The translations under genes and the position numbers were made by a program. A stretch of 14,240 nucleotides of DNA, taken from positions 1 to 14,240 of the forward strand of contig CACAWM010000013.1 of the NCBI GenBank assembly GCA_902536205.1, written 5' to 3'. Below are positions 5,842 through 13,467 of the stretch, piece by piece. The notes beneath the pieces were generated by a model. The model did not search any database. It was not told where the DNA came from and saw nothing but the letters and a program-made list of their open reading frames with translations. Origin of the DNA: an uncultured Pelagibacteraceae bacterium. Its GTDB lineage: Bacteria; Pseudomonadota; Alphaproteobacteria; Pelagibacterales; Pelagibacteraceae. The number at the start of each line of letters is the position of its first letter. Position 1 is the stretch's first letter.

Positions 5842-6736
5842 GAATAATTTTAGGAGCTACACATGTGCCATTATGGATTTCTTGAAATGCATCTGATCCT
5901 TTTTTAAGATCTCGATATTCTATCCACCCTAAATCACCTAATTTTTTGTCTTTTAGAATTACTAAACTATTTTTAAAGTCATCATTAGTGTAACAATAAG
6001 TTCCAACTAACGTTACTTCTTGGATTGTGAGTTTTTTAAAATTAAAAGTTCCGGAAGGCTGAGTTAAACCTATATGAACAATGGTTCCTCCAGGCGCTAT
6101 TGCATTAATCGCTTGATGTCTAGTGATTTCTAATCCCACAGACTCTAATATTAAGTCGAAATGATTTTCTTTTATAGATTTATCATCCGGTGTAACAAAA
6201 CTTGCTTTTAGATATTTTCTACATTCATCCAATCTTTTTTTATTAGGATCAGACATAATAATATTGCTAGAATTTTTTTCTTTGTTTAAAACCAAACCAC
6301 AAAGTAGACCTATAGCCCCTGCACCTTGAATTAAAATCCTACACTTTGATAAAGGTTTTTTTAAATTTGCCTCAGCTAATAAAACTGCATGCAAGGCAAC
6401 AGCTGTTGGTTCAGCCAATGCTGCTTCTTTCATTGTTCTTTGCGGGCATAGATGCTCTCTTTTGTTTTTGCAATAATCACAGTTCTCACAACTAATAAGT
6501 GGATTAATTACGACTTCTTTATTTTTAAATTTTCCATCCAAACTTGTTCCGCTAAACTCGTGACCTAATATTAGTGGTGGAATTCTTCTTTCGTCTTTAC
6601 CGTGATAGGCGTGCATATCTGAACCACATATACCTGATGCGTAAACTTTTACTAATGCCTCGCCAGGTTTTTTAGTGGGATTTTTTTCTTCTCTGTAAAC
6701 TATTTTTTCTGTACCAGTATAAACTAAAGCATGCAT
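5831..6736 (-). CDS. Zinc-dependent medium-chain alcohol dehydrogenase with an internal deletion
   Basis: This MDR-family enzyme is 301 residues instead of the usual 335-350. It has the catalytic-zinc segment GICGSDMHAYHG (C37), GHE (H59, E60), the structural-zinc cysteines C83, C86, C89 and C97, the AEP element (E109), the nucleotide fold GAGAIG at 138-143 and an acidic residue D163 favouring NAD. Right after LCPQRTM (residues 96-102) the chain jumps to KEAALAEP; the stretch of about 35 residues that normally lies between, including the GAFAEY strand, is absent while the frame is kept. The ATG overlaps the stop of the HpsN-like gene (TAATG), so the pair is translationally coupled. A DHPS 2-dehydrogenase role (HpsO/HpsP-like) fits the context, but other polyols are possible. 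The gap raises doubt that it is active. Confidence 0.8.
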   Translation of the reverse strand: MHALVYTGTEKIVYREEKNPTKKPGEALVKVYASGICGSDMHAYHGKDERRIPPLILGHEFSGTSLDGKFKNKEVVINPLISCENCDYCKNKREHLCPQRTMKEAALAEPTAVALHAVLLAEANLKKPLSKCRILIQGAGAIGLLCGLVLNKEKNSSNIIMSDPNKKRLDECRKYLKASFVTPDDKSIKENHFDLILESVGLEITRHQAINAIAPGGTIVHIGLTQPSGTFNFKKLTIQEVTLVGTYCYTNDDFKNSLVILKDKKLGDLGWIEYRDLKKGSDAFQEIHNGTCVAPKIILIP

Positions 6737-8022
6737 TAATTAGAAAAACCGTATTTTCTTAATCTCACATCTCCCGTTCTAGCGTGAGCTTCCATTCCTT
6801 CATATCTTGAAAGTCTAGCAGCAGCTGCTCCTACTTCCTTAGTCGACTCTTTTGTCATTCTTTGAAAGCTTAATGTCTTTATAAATTTACCGACAAATAA
6901 ACCACCTGTATATTTTCCTGCACCTTTTGTTGGTAATATATGATTTGTACCTGAACATTTATCACCGTAAGCAACTGTAGTTTCTTCACCAATGAATAAT
7001 GATCCATAATTTTTAAGTCTTTTATGAAACCAATCTAAATTTTTTGTTTGAACTTCTAAATGTTCTGGAGCGTATTCATCACTTATCTGAACCATTTCTT
7101 CATCAGTGTCACATAGAATAACTTCTCCGTAATCTTTCCATGCAGCTTCAGCGCTTTTTCTTGGTAATTCAGGAAGTTCTTTAATTAATTCTGGAACTCT
7201 TTTTAAAACTTTATCTGCTAAATCTTTACTTGTTGTGTAAAGCCAAGCTGGTGAATTGTAACCATGCTCTGCTTGCCCGACTAAATCAACTGCAACAATT
7301 TCAGGATCTGCATTTTCATCAGCTATTATTGCTATTTCTGTTGGTCCAGCAAACAAATCAATTCCAACCCTTCCAAATAAAATTCTTTTAGCCTCCGCAA
7401 CAAATTGATTACCAGGACCTACTAACATATCAGCTGGGGCATTTTTAAATAATCCATAAGTCATTGCAGCTATAGCTGGAATACCTCCTAAATTCATTAT
7501 CACATCTGCTCCGCATAAATTTGCTGTATATATTATTGTTGGATGAGCCCCAACATCTGGTTTTGGAGGACTACATGCAATAATGTTCTTAACACCTGCT
7601 ACTTTTGCTGTCGTAACACTCATAACAGCTGAAGCAATGTGGGCAAATCTTCCTCCCGGGATATAACAGCCTGCAGTATTAACTGGTACAAGTTTTTGTC
7701 CCGCATATAAACCTTTAGACAATTCTATTTCAAAATCATTACCGTAATTTTTTAATTGTGCCTCTGCAAATTTTCTTACTCTATCATGGGCAAATTTTAC
7801 ATCGTCTTTAGTTTTTTGATCTATGGATTTATTTATTTCCTCAATTCTTTCTTTCGAGATAATTATATCTCCCTCATATTTATCAAATTTTTTTGTTAGC
7901 TCTTTGCACCCTGCTTCTTTAGATGTTTCTAAATCTTTTAGAAGTGTCTGAACAATTTCTCTAGTTTTTGCATCATCTGTGGATGCTGTTTTAGGTGCTT
8001 TTTTTAAATATTTAATTGCCAT
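6736..8022 (-). CDS. hpsN: Histidinol dehydrogenase-family enzyme, probable sulfopropanediol 3-dehydrogenase
   Basis: Using the ATG at 8022 gives 428 residues beginning MAIKYLKKAP, the typical start of this subgroup; a longer frame from a TTG at 8049 adds nine unlikely residues inside dctM. The HisD zinc ligands are kept: Q250 and H253 in GQAEHG, D354 in YGDKCSGTNH and H413 in EAHARTG. The catalytic pair E320-H321 (APEHLE) and H361 are also present. Features of the catabolic HpsN branch are GGRFAHIASAVMSVTTAKVAGV (124-145), GPTE instead of the usual GPSE around 226-229, and its place between TRAP genes and an alcohol dehydrogenase with no histidine-synthesis genes nearby. HpsN oxidises (R)-dihydroxypropanesulfonate to (R)-sulfolactate with two NAD+. 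It overlaps dctM by 11 bases and has no clear ribosome site, so it relies on coupling. The exact substrate is inferred. Confidence 0.8.
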   Translation of the reverse strand: MAIKYLKKAPKTASTDDAKTREIVQTLLKDLETSKEAGCKELTKKFDKYEGDIIISKERIEEINKSIDQKTKDDVKFAHDRVRKFAEAQLKNYGNDFEIELSKGLYAGQKLVPVNTAGCYIPGGRFAHIASAVMSVTTAKVAGVKNIIACSPPKPDVGAHPTIIYTANLCGADVIMNLGGIPAIAAMTYGLFKNAPADMLVGPGNQFVAEAKRILFGRVGIDLFAGPTEIAIIADENADPEIVAVDLVGQAEHGYNSPAWLYTTSKDLADKVLKRVPELIKELPELPRKSAEAAWKDYGEVILCDTDEEMVQISDEYAPEHLEVQTKNLDWFHKRLKNYGSLFIGEETTVAYGDKCSGTNHILPTKGAGKYTGGLFVGKFIKTLSFQRMTKESTKEVGAAAARLSRYEGMEAHARTGDVRLRKYGFSN

Positions 8023-9346
8023 ATAAAAGTGTCGGTAACCACAATGCAATTTGTGGAAATATAACTATTAATATTAATCCAATTAATTGTAAAACCATAA
8101 ATTGCATCATTCCAAGATATATATCCTTTAAATCCCATTCAGGCACAACACCTTTTAAAAAATAAGCTGATAAAGCAACGGGCGGCGAGAGCCAACAGGT
8201 CTGAAGGTTGACGGCAACAAGAATAGCAAACCAAGTTAGGTTAAAACCAAGAGCTTCAACTAATGGTAAAATAATCGGAATAATAATCATAACTATAGGT
8301 ACCCATTCTAAAGGCCAACCAAGCAAGAAAATCATCGCCATGATCATTGCTAAAATTAAATACTTATTCATCTCTAGCCCAAGTAAAAATTCAGTTAACA
8401 AAGTTGGTGTACCTAGTCTAGCAAACACGGCTCCAAAGAAGTTTGAAGCAGCTACTAGAACCATTATAAGAGCTGTTATTTCCAAAGTTTTAACAAGAGC
8501 CTCTTGTAATTTAGGAAGAGTTAATTTTTTGTAAGCGAGTGATAATAAAAGTGCACCCATCGCTCCACAACCTGCAGCCTCTGTAGGTGTTGCAAAACCT
8601 AATAATATACTTCCAAGTGCAGCAAAAACTAATGCAGCTGGAGGAACTAATCCTAAAAGAAATTCAATCCAAACAGTTTTCATACTAGTTGGTCTCATTT
8701 CTTCTGGTAATGGTGGACCTAATTTTGGATCCAACATACATCTAATTGTTGTGTATGCAGCAAACAAAGAAGCTAAAAGTATACCTGGTAATATTGCGGC
8801 TGCAAATAAATCTATAACAGGAATTTCCATAATTGGCCCCATAACTACAAGCATAATGCTTGGTGGTATTAAAATTCCTAAAGTACCACCTGCCGTAATT
8901 GTTCCAGCAGCAAGTTGAACATTATAACTAGATCTATTCATAGATTTAGCAGCCATAATTCCTAAAATCGTTACTGAAGCTCCAACTATTCCTGTCGCTG
9001 CAGCAAAAATCACAGAAACAAATAAAACAGCATAATAAAGTGATCCTCTAACTCTAGCTAACATAAGTTGGAATGATGAGAACAACCTTTCCATTAAACC
9101 AGCTTGCTCCATCATAATTCCCATGAATACGAAGAGCGGTACGGCGGCCAGAGTTTGTTCGGTCATGACCATCGAAAATTGTAAGGTCATCAAATAGAAA
9201 ACTAGTTTACCAAATCCTAGATATCCAAATACAAAACCTAAAAAAATTAATGTAAAAGATATTGGAAATCCAACGAAGATAGCAAAAAGCATTACTCCAA
9301 CTAAAATAACGCCTAATAATGCTGGATCAATTAATTCTGCTATCAT
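8012..9346 (-). CDS. dctM: TRAP transporter large membrane subunit (DctM-like)
   Basis: The 444-residue protein is a DctM-type permease with about a dozen hydrophobic segments. Visible family features are the N-terminal ILVGVMLFAIFVGFPISFTL segment, LAAVPLFVFMGIMMEQAGL, the AAATGIVGASVTILG stretch, LGILIPPSIMLVVMG, GFATPTEAAGCGAMGALLL and the C-terminal WLSPPVALSAYFLKG. DctM carries the sodium-coupled transport path and works with DctQ and the periplasmic DctP. The start at 9346 is chosen because it gives the classic ATGA overlap with the dctQ stop and has GGAG (9357-9360) ten bases before it; an upstream GTG at 9367 would only add seven residues inside dctQ. It overlaps the HpsN-like gene by 11 bases. 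In a DHPS context this would be one of HpsKLM, but the substrate cannot be read from this subunit. Confidence 0.93.
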   Translation of the reverse strand: MIAELIDPALLGVILVGVMLFAIFVGFPISFTLIFLGFVFGYLGFGKLVFYLMTLQFSMVMTEQTLAAVPLFVFMGIMMEQAGLMERLFSSFQLMLARVRGSLYYAVLFVSVIFAAATGIVGASVTILGIMAAKSMNRSSYNVQLAAGTITAGGTLGILIPPSIMLVVMGPIMEIPVIDLFAAAILPGILLASLFAAYTTIRCMLDPKLGPPLPEEMRPTSMKTVWIEFLLGLVPPAALVFAALGSILLGFATPTEAAGCGAMGALLLSLAYKKLTLPKLQEALVKTLEITALIMVLVAASNFFGAVFARLGTPTLLTEFLLGLEMNKYLILAMIMAMIFLLGWPLEWVPIVMIIIPIILPLVEALGFNLTWFAILVAVNLQTCWLSPPVALSAYFLKGVVPEWDLKDIYLGMMQFMVLQLIGLILIVIFPQIALWLPTLLYGN

Positions 9347-9960
9347 TTTTTTTCTTCTCCAGGCCACTCACCTTTTTTAGCAGCCCAATAGCTTTTAAGT
9401 AATTCTGATACGCCTTGAATTAAAAGAAATATTATTCCTATCAATAAACATGATTTTATAGGCCACATAAATGGCATCCAAGTTGTATCCATTCCCCTTT
9501 CGCCTCTACGAATCGACTCTTCGACATATCCTATAGTCATGTAAAGAAAGACTGTTAGTCCGGGAAAATAAAATAAAATATATAACCAAAAATCTACGAG
9601 ACCTTGATTTTTAGTTTTGAAATTTCTGTATAAAAAATCTGCTCTTATGTGAACTCCTTTGGATAGAGCATACCCTGCTCCTAACATAAATAGAGCCCCA
9701 TATAAAAATCTACTCATATCGTAAGCCCAAATTGTTGGAGCTAAAAATAATTTTCTCATTATAACTTCATAAGTCATTGCTAAAATTAAAGGCACAAGGA
9801 TCCAACAAACTATATTACCTACACGTTTACTGAATCTATCTATTGAAGTTATAGTATTTGCCATCCAAGCTGGCATATCAGCTGGCATTTTACCTGAACC
9901 GCCGCGCCTCTCGGCAATCATTTCATCTGAAATGTCAATATTTGGTGGCTTATCATTCAT
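9343..9960 (-). CDS. dctQ: TRAP transporter small membrane subunit (DctQ-like)
   Basis: The 205-residue protein has four hydrophobic segments as expected for DctQ: around residues 48-68 (NIVCWILVPLILAMTYEVIM), 82-100 (MSRFLYGALFMLGAGYALS), 122-145 (LVDFWLYILFYFPGLTVFLYMTIG) and 165-185. The typical RFLYGALFMLGAGYALSKGVHIRADFL block is present. About 40 hydrophilic residues precede the first helix, a longer cytosolic tail than many DctQ proteins have, and the EESIRRGERGMDTTWMP loop resembles the TRAP subgroup annotated for mannitol/chloroaromatic compounds. AGGA lies about eight bases before the ATG. The terminator-like hairpin lies between dctP and this gene, so dctQ and everything downstream should be expressed less than dctP. 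Its stop overlaps the dctM start. Confidence 0.9.
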   Translation of the reverse strand: MNDKPPNIDISDEMIAERRGGSGKMPADMPAWMANTITSIDRFSKRVGNIVCWILVPLILAMTYEVIMRKLFLAPTIWAYDMSRFLYGALFMLGAGYALSKGVHIRADFLYRNFKTKNQGLVDFWLYILFYFPGLTVFLYMTIGYVEESIRRGERGMDTTWMPFMWPIKSCLLIGIIFLLIQGVSELLKSYWAAKKGEWPGEEKK

Positions 9961-9971
9961 AATCTAGTCCT

Positions 9972-10005
9972 AAAAAATTAGAGCGGACTGTTAAGTCCGC
10001 TCTAA
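9972..10005 (-). terminator. Intrinsic terminator-like hairpin between dctP and dctQ
   Basis: On the minus strand a perfect 12-base-pair stem (TTAGAGCGGACT, loop TAAC, then AGTCCGCTCTAA; 9978-10005) is followed at once by six Ts (9972-9977). This is a textbook Rho-independent terminator 23 bases after the dctP stop. Because dctQ follows only 11 bases beyond the T run, it more likely acts as a partial terminator or 3'-end stabiliser that keeps binding-protein mRNA in excess. Confidence 0.85.
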
Positions 10006-10028
10006 AATATTTTTAAAGTTTTTGCTTA

Positions 10029-11123
10029 TTACTTTAATGTCGCCGCGTGAGCCATCCCTAGCTTAGCGTTTGACATTTGAGCACCGCTCCAGAATGGTAC
10101 AGCAATGTCAGCAAACTCTTTCATTGATTTGTAAACTTTAGCAAAAAATTTATTTTCTGCTGCGTTTTTGTTCAATGTTTTCTTCGCTGCTGCCATATAT
10201 TCTTTAAAGTAATCTGTTGGAGTATCTTCTAAAATTACTCCATGCTTAGTAGTTAGTTCTCTTAAAGCTTTTCCATTTTCGTAGATTCTGTAGCTTAAAG
10301 ATTTAGCTAATGAAGCATTTGCAGCTACTTCAAGAGATTTTTTCTCATGAGCAGTCATTTTTTTGTAAGTTTTTCCAGTAATATAAAAGTCAGCATTTAC
10401 TACTACTTGGTGTAGACCTTGTAGGTAATAGTGTTTTAATACTTTTTGGAAACCAAATGTTAAATCTGGTTTTGGACAACACCACTCTGCTGCATCGATT
10501 GTACCTGCTTGTAATGCTGGAAGAATATCCCCTCCACCCATTGCTACGGATGCGATACCGATATCTTTATATGTTTGACCAGGAATTCCTGGAGGTGTTC
10601 TGAATTTATATTTTCTAAAATCAGCCATATCTTTAATTGGTTTTGGAAACCAACCTAAAGCTTCTGGACCTACTGGTTGAAGCATAAATCCTTTAATGTC
10701 TCTACCCATTTCTTTCCATAGTTGGTCGTATAATTCTTTACCACCACCATATTGGAACCAAGATAAAAATGCTAAGTTATCTATACCTACTCCACCACCT
10801 GCTACTGGCGAACCGAATAACATGGCAGCTGGGTGATCTCCAGACCAATAGTGTGTCCATGCGAAACCACAATCTATCAATCCTTTATCAACCGCGTCTA
10901 AAGTCTCTTTTACTCCTACAACAGCACCTGCTGGTAAAATCTCAAATTTTAAAGATCCATCAGTAAGCTCTGTTACAGTGTCAGTAAAGTCCTTTAACAT
11001 TTTCACTTCATCAGCTTTAGTGTTAAGAACGGTCTGACATTTTAAAGTTTTAGCATTCGCTGAAGTCATAGAAAATCCTACAAGAACAGCTAAGCCGAAA
11101 ACTAAAGATAATAATTTTTTCAT
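10029..11123 (-). CDS. dctP: TRAP transporter periplasmic solute-binding protein (DctP-like)
   Basis: The 364-residue protein starts with a Sec signal peptide (KK, then a core LVFGLAVLVGFSM, likely cut after A24 in SANA). The mature part has the TRAP binding-protein layout: a GSLKFEILPAGAVVG strand, AVDKGLIDCGF, the conserved arginine R175 in KYKFRTPPG that normally grips the substrate acid group, GGGDILPALQAGTIDAAEW (197-214) and a long C-terminal helical tail. The DAAEW plus FGFQKVLKHYYLQGLHQ stretch resembles the TakP/FcbT1 subgroup for 2-oxo acids and mannitol/chloroaromatic-type substrates. In context a sulfonate such as DHPS is a good candidate, but binding sites of this family are hard to read. 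It is first in the operon, behind a good sigma-70 promoter, with a GGGGGA ribosome site (11128-11133) before the ATG. Confidence 0.93.
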   Translation of the reverse strand: MKKLLSLVFGLAVLVGFSMTSANAKTLKCQTVLNTKADEVKMLKDFTDTVTELTDGSLKFEILPAGAVVGVKETLDAVDKGLIDCGFAWTHYWSGDHPAAMLFGSPVAGGGVGIDNLAFLSWFQYGGGKELYDQLWKEMGRDIKGFMLQPVGPEALGWFPKPIKDMADFRKYKFRTPPGIPGQTYKDIGIASVAMGGGDILPALQAGTIDAAEWCCPKPDLTFGFQKVLKHYYLQGLHQVVVNADFYITGKTYKKMTAHEKKSLEVAANASLAKSLSYRIYENGKALRELTTKHGVILEDTPTDYFKEYMAAAKKTLNKNAAENKFFAKVYKSMKEFADIAVPFWSGAQMSNAKLGMAHAATLK

Positions 11124-11155
11124 TATTTCCCCCGTTTTGTATTAATAAAAATAGA

Positions 11156-11184
11156 ATTAAACCTCTAATAAAAATCAGAGTCAA
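11156..11184 (-). promoter_or_regulatory. Sigma-70-type promoter of the dctP operon
   Basis: On the minus strand TTGACT (-35, 11179-11184) is separated by exactly 17 bases from TTTAAT (-10, 11156-11161); each box matches five of six consensus bases. Transcription would start near 11149, about 25 bases before the dctP ATG, leaving a short leader with the GGGGGA site. It is the best promoter in the window. Confidence 0.65.
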
Positions 11185-11263
11185 ACCAAACTAATTAAAC
11201 CTGAAGTTGAAAAAGTCATATTAGTATGTATGAGTTTTCCTAAGTATAGGTTAAATTCTAAAT
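11185..11263 (+). promoter_or_regulatory. Putative promoter region of the GMC-TerC-SDR operon
   Basis: This is the plus-strand half of the 140-base divergent gap. TTGAAA (11207-11212) and TATGAG (11229-11234) are 16 bases apart and could be a weak promoter. Between them lies a near-palindrome, CATATTAGTATG (11217-11228), 10 of 12 positions symmetric, which could be an operator. AGG at 11248-11250 is a weak ribosome site 13 bases before the ATG at 11264. Confidence 0.35.
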
Positions 11264-12871
11264 ATGGATGAATTCGATTTTATAATTATTGGAGCAGGCT
11301 CAGCAGGATGCGTGCTTGCGAACAGATTAAGTGCAGATCCAAATAACAAAGTTCTTCTTTTAGAGGCAGGAGGCAAAGATACTTATCCATGGATTCATAT
11401 TCCCGTTGGATATTTTAAAACAATGCATAATCCAAAAGTCGATTGGTGCTTTCATACTGAAAAAGATGAGACAATGAATAATAGATCAATAAGATATCCT
11501 AGAGGAAAAACTTTAGGAGGAAGTTCTTCCATCAATGGTCTTCTTTGGATTAGAGGTCAAAGTAATGATTATGATAACTGGAGACAACAAGGTAATGCTG
11601 GCTGGGGTTGGGATGATGTTTTTCCTTATTTTTTAAGATCAGAAAATAATGAACTTGGTCCTAATGAATTTCACAATGATAAAGGGCCTATTACTGTTTC
11701 AAATAAAAAGATTAATTTAGATATGCTTGAAGAATTTCAAAACGCTGCTGAAGAAACCGGAATACCTAGAACAGAAGATTTTAATACAGGTAATAATTTT
11801 GGTATTGGTTATTTTCAATTTACTACAAGTCGAAATAAATTATTAAAATTACGATGTAGTGCTGCTAAAGGATATTTAAACCCTGTAAAAAATAGATCAA
11901 ATTTAAAAATTGTTACTAAAGCACATGTACAAAAAATAAATTTTAATGGAAAAAAAGCAACTGGTGTAAGTTACTACCAAAAAGAAAAAATTATTACTGT
12001 TAAGGCTAACAGAGAAGTAATTTTATCGGCTGGTTCAATTGGATCACCCCATATTTTACAAGTTTCAGGAATTGGAGACTCTGAAAAATTAAAAAAACAC
12101 GGAATAAAAACTATCCATGAATTAAAAGGTGTGGGAAAAAACTTGCAAGATCATTTAATGTTTAGACCTGTATATAAAGTTAAAAATTTAAAGTCATTAA
12201 ATAGTAAAATTAATAGTCTAATAGGAAATTTCTTTATTGGATTAGAATATATATTTAAGCAAAGCGGTCCAATGACAATGGGCGCGAGTCAAGTTTGTGG
12301 TTTTGTTAAAAGTGATCCCTCAAGAGCCACTCCAAACCTACAATTTCATGTCCAGCCAATTAGCACAGATATTTTGGGAGCAACAAAAATGCATGACTTT
12401 GATGGAATAACTCCAACTGTTGCTAATGTGAGACCAACAAGTAGAGGAGAAATTAACATATCAAGTAATGACAGTAGAGATAATCCAAAAATTAAAATGA
12501 ATTATTTATCTACTCAAGATGATAGAGATGTTGCTGCTAAAGCGCTAAAAATTGTTAGAAATATAATGCTTAATACTGAAACATTTAAAAAATATGAACC
12601 TGAGGAATATAGACCAGGTTCGCACATCACTGACGATGAAGAATTAGTTAAAGCTGCTAGTGATCATGCTCAAACTATTTTTCATCCTGTTGGAACTTGT
12701 AAAATGGGTAAAGGAGATGAAGCTGTAGTTAACGATAAATTGCAAGCTCATGGAATACAAAATTTGAGAGTTGTGGATGCATCTATTATGCCCAATATAA
12801 CCTCAGGTAACACTAACGCACCTACAATAATGATTGCAGAAAAAGCCTCGGACATGATACTTAACAAGTAA
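11264..12871 (+). CDS. GMC-family FAD-dependent oxidoreductase (choline/alcohol dehydrogenase-like)
   Basis: This is a full-length GMC flavoenzyme of 535 residues. The N-terminal [19 protein letters not shown] has the FAD dinucleotide fold (G10, G12, G15) with E34 ending the second strand. The first GMC signature is [13 protein letters not shown] at 79-91, and the second [15 protein letters not shown] lies near 257-271. The catalytic histidine H474 is in [11 protein letters not shown], and the closing SGNTNAPT holds N518. It resembles the BetA/AlkJ branch, which oxidises primary alcohols to aldehydes or acids and passes electrons to the respiratory chain; the substrate is not evident, and no betaine aldehyde dehydrogenase is present. 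It is divergent from the TRAP operon and shares its intergenic region, so co-regulation and a role in oxidising the imported compound are plausible. TerC follows after two bases. Confidence 0.9.
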   Translation: MDEFDFIIIGAGSAGCVLANRLSADPNNKVLLLEAGGKDTYPWIHIPVGYFKTMHNPKVDWCFHTEKDETMNNRSIRYPRGKTLGGSSSINGLLWIRGQSNDYDNWRQQGNAGWGWDDVFPYFLRSENNELGPNEFHNDKGPITVSNKKINLDMLEEFQNAAEETGIPRTEDFNTGNNFGIGYFQFTTSRNKLLKLRCSAAKGYLNPVKNRSNLKIVTKAHVQKINFNGKKATGVSYYQKEKIITVKANREVILSAGSIGSPHILQVSGIGDSEKLKKHGIKTIHELKGVGKNLQDHLMFRPVYKVKNLKSLNSKINSLIGNFFIGLEYIFKQSGPMTMGASQVCGFVKSDPSRATPNLQFHVQPISTDILGATKMHDFDGITPTVANVRPTSRGEINISSNDSRDNPKIKMNYLSTQDDRDVAAKALKIVRNIMLNTETFKKYEPEEYRPGSHITDDEELVKAASDHAQTIFHPVGTCKMGKGDEAVVNDKLQAHGIQNLRVVDASIMPNITSGNTNAPTIMIAEKASDMILNK

Positions 12872-12873
12872 TC

Positions 12874-13467
12874 ATGCTTGTAGAATTATTTACACCTGAA
12901 CAAATAACAATATTAACCCAAATTATTTTTATCGACTTAGTCTTAGCAGGTGACAATGCAATTATTATTGGAATGGTTGCTTCAAAATTTCCTCCTGATC
13001 AAAGAAAAAAAATAATTTTTTGGGGCATTGGAGGTGCAGTAGTTTTAAGAATAATTTTAACTCTTCTCACAGCTTATTTATTACAAATTACAGGTCTAAG
13101 ACTTATTGGAGGAATTTTATTATTATACATTGTTTATAAACTTTACGTCGATGTAATCAAAGAGAGTTCAAAACAAGAGGATATTAAAGTTGATAGTACA
13201 AGTTTTTTTAGAGCTATTTGGACTGTTCTTTTAGCGGACTTTACTATGAGTTTAGATAACGTTCTAGGTGTGGCTGGTGCTGCCGGCCATCATTATCATT
13301 TATTAATATTCGGACTTGTTCTATCTATAATACTAATGGCGGTTGCAGCAAACCTGATTTCAAGCTGGATAAAGAAATATAAATGGATAGCTTGGTTAGG
13401 TTTATTAGCAATTTTAATTGTAGCTGTTGATTTAATATATACAGATATTAAAATTTTATTATTTTGA
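12874..13467 (+). CDS. TerC/YjbE-family integral membrane protein
   Basis: The 197-residue protein has about six hydrophobic segments and the two acidic membrane motifs that define TerC-family proteins: DLVLAGDNAI at 21-30 and ADFTMSLDNVLGVAGAAG at 121-138. The length and the GHHYHLLIFGLVLSI stretch fit the YjbE branch. TerC relatives have been linked to manganese export and to metal loading of exported enzymes; the D and N residues in the helices are thought to bind the ion. YjbE-type genes are often controlled by a yybP-ykoY manganese riboswitch, but here only two bases separate it from the GMC gene, so there is no room for one. It overlaps the SDR start by one base (TGATG). Its place between two dehydrogenases is unusual and may mean export of an ion or product of the pathway. 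Confidence 0.87.
   Translation: MLVELFTPEQITILTQIIFIDLVLAGDNAIIIGMVASKFPPDQRKKIIFWGIGGAVVLRIILTLLTAYLLQITGLRLIGGILLLYIVYKLYVDVIKESSKQEDIKVDSTSFFRAIWTVLLADFTMSLDNVLGVAGAAGHHYHLLIFGLVLSIILMAVAANLISSWIKKYKWIAWLGLLAILIVAVDLIYTDIKILLF

Noticed and set aside
6736..8022. Biosynthetic histidinol dehydrogenase (hisD)
   Set aside because: No other histidine genes are present, the gene is fused by overlaps to a TRAP operon, and the GGRFAHIASA and GPTE segments favour the catabolic HpsN branch. Not fully excluded without a tree.
8208..8534. Plus-strand open frame of 108 codons inside dctM
   Set aside because: It is the antisense shadow of hydrophobic dctM codons; its lysine/isoleucine-rich product has no domain character.
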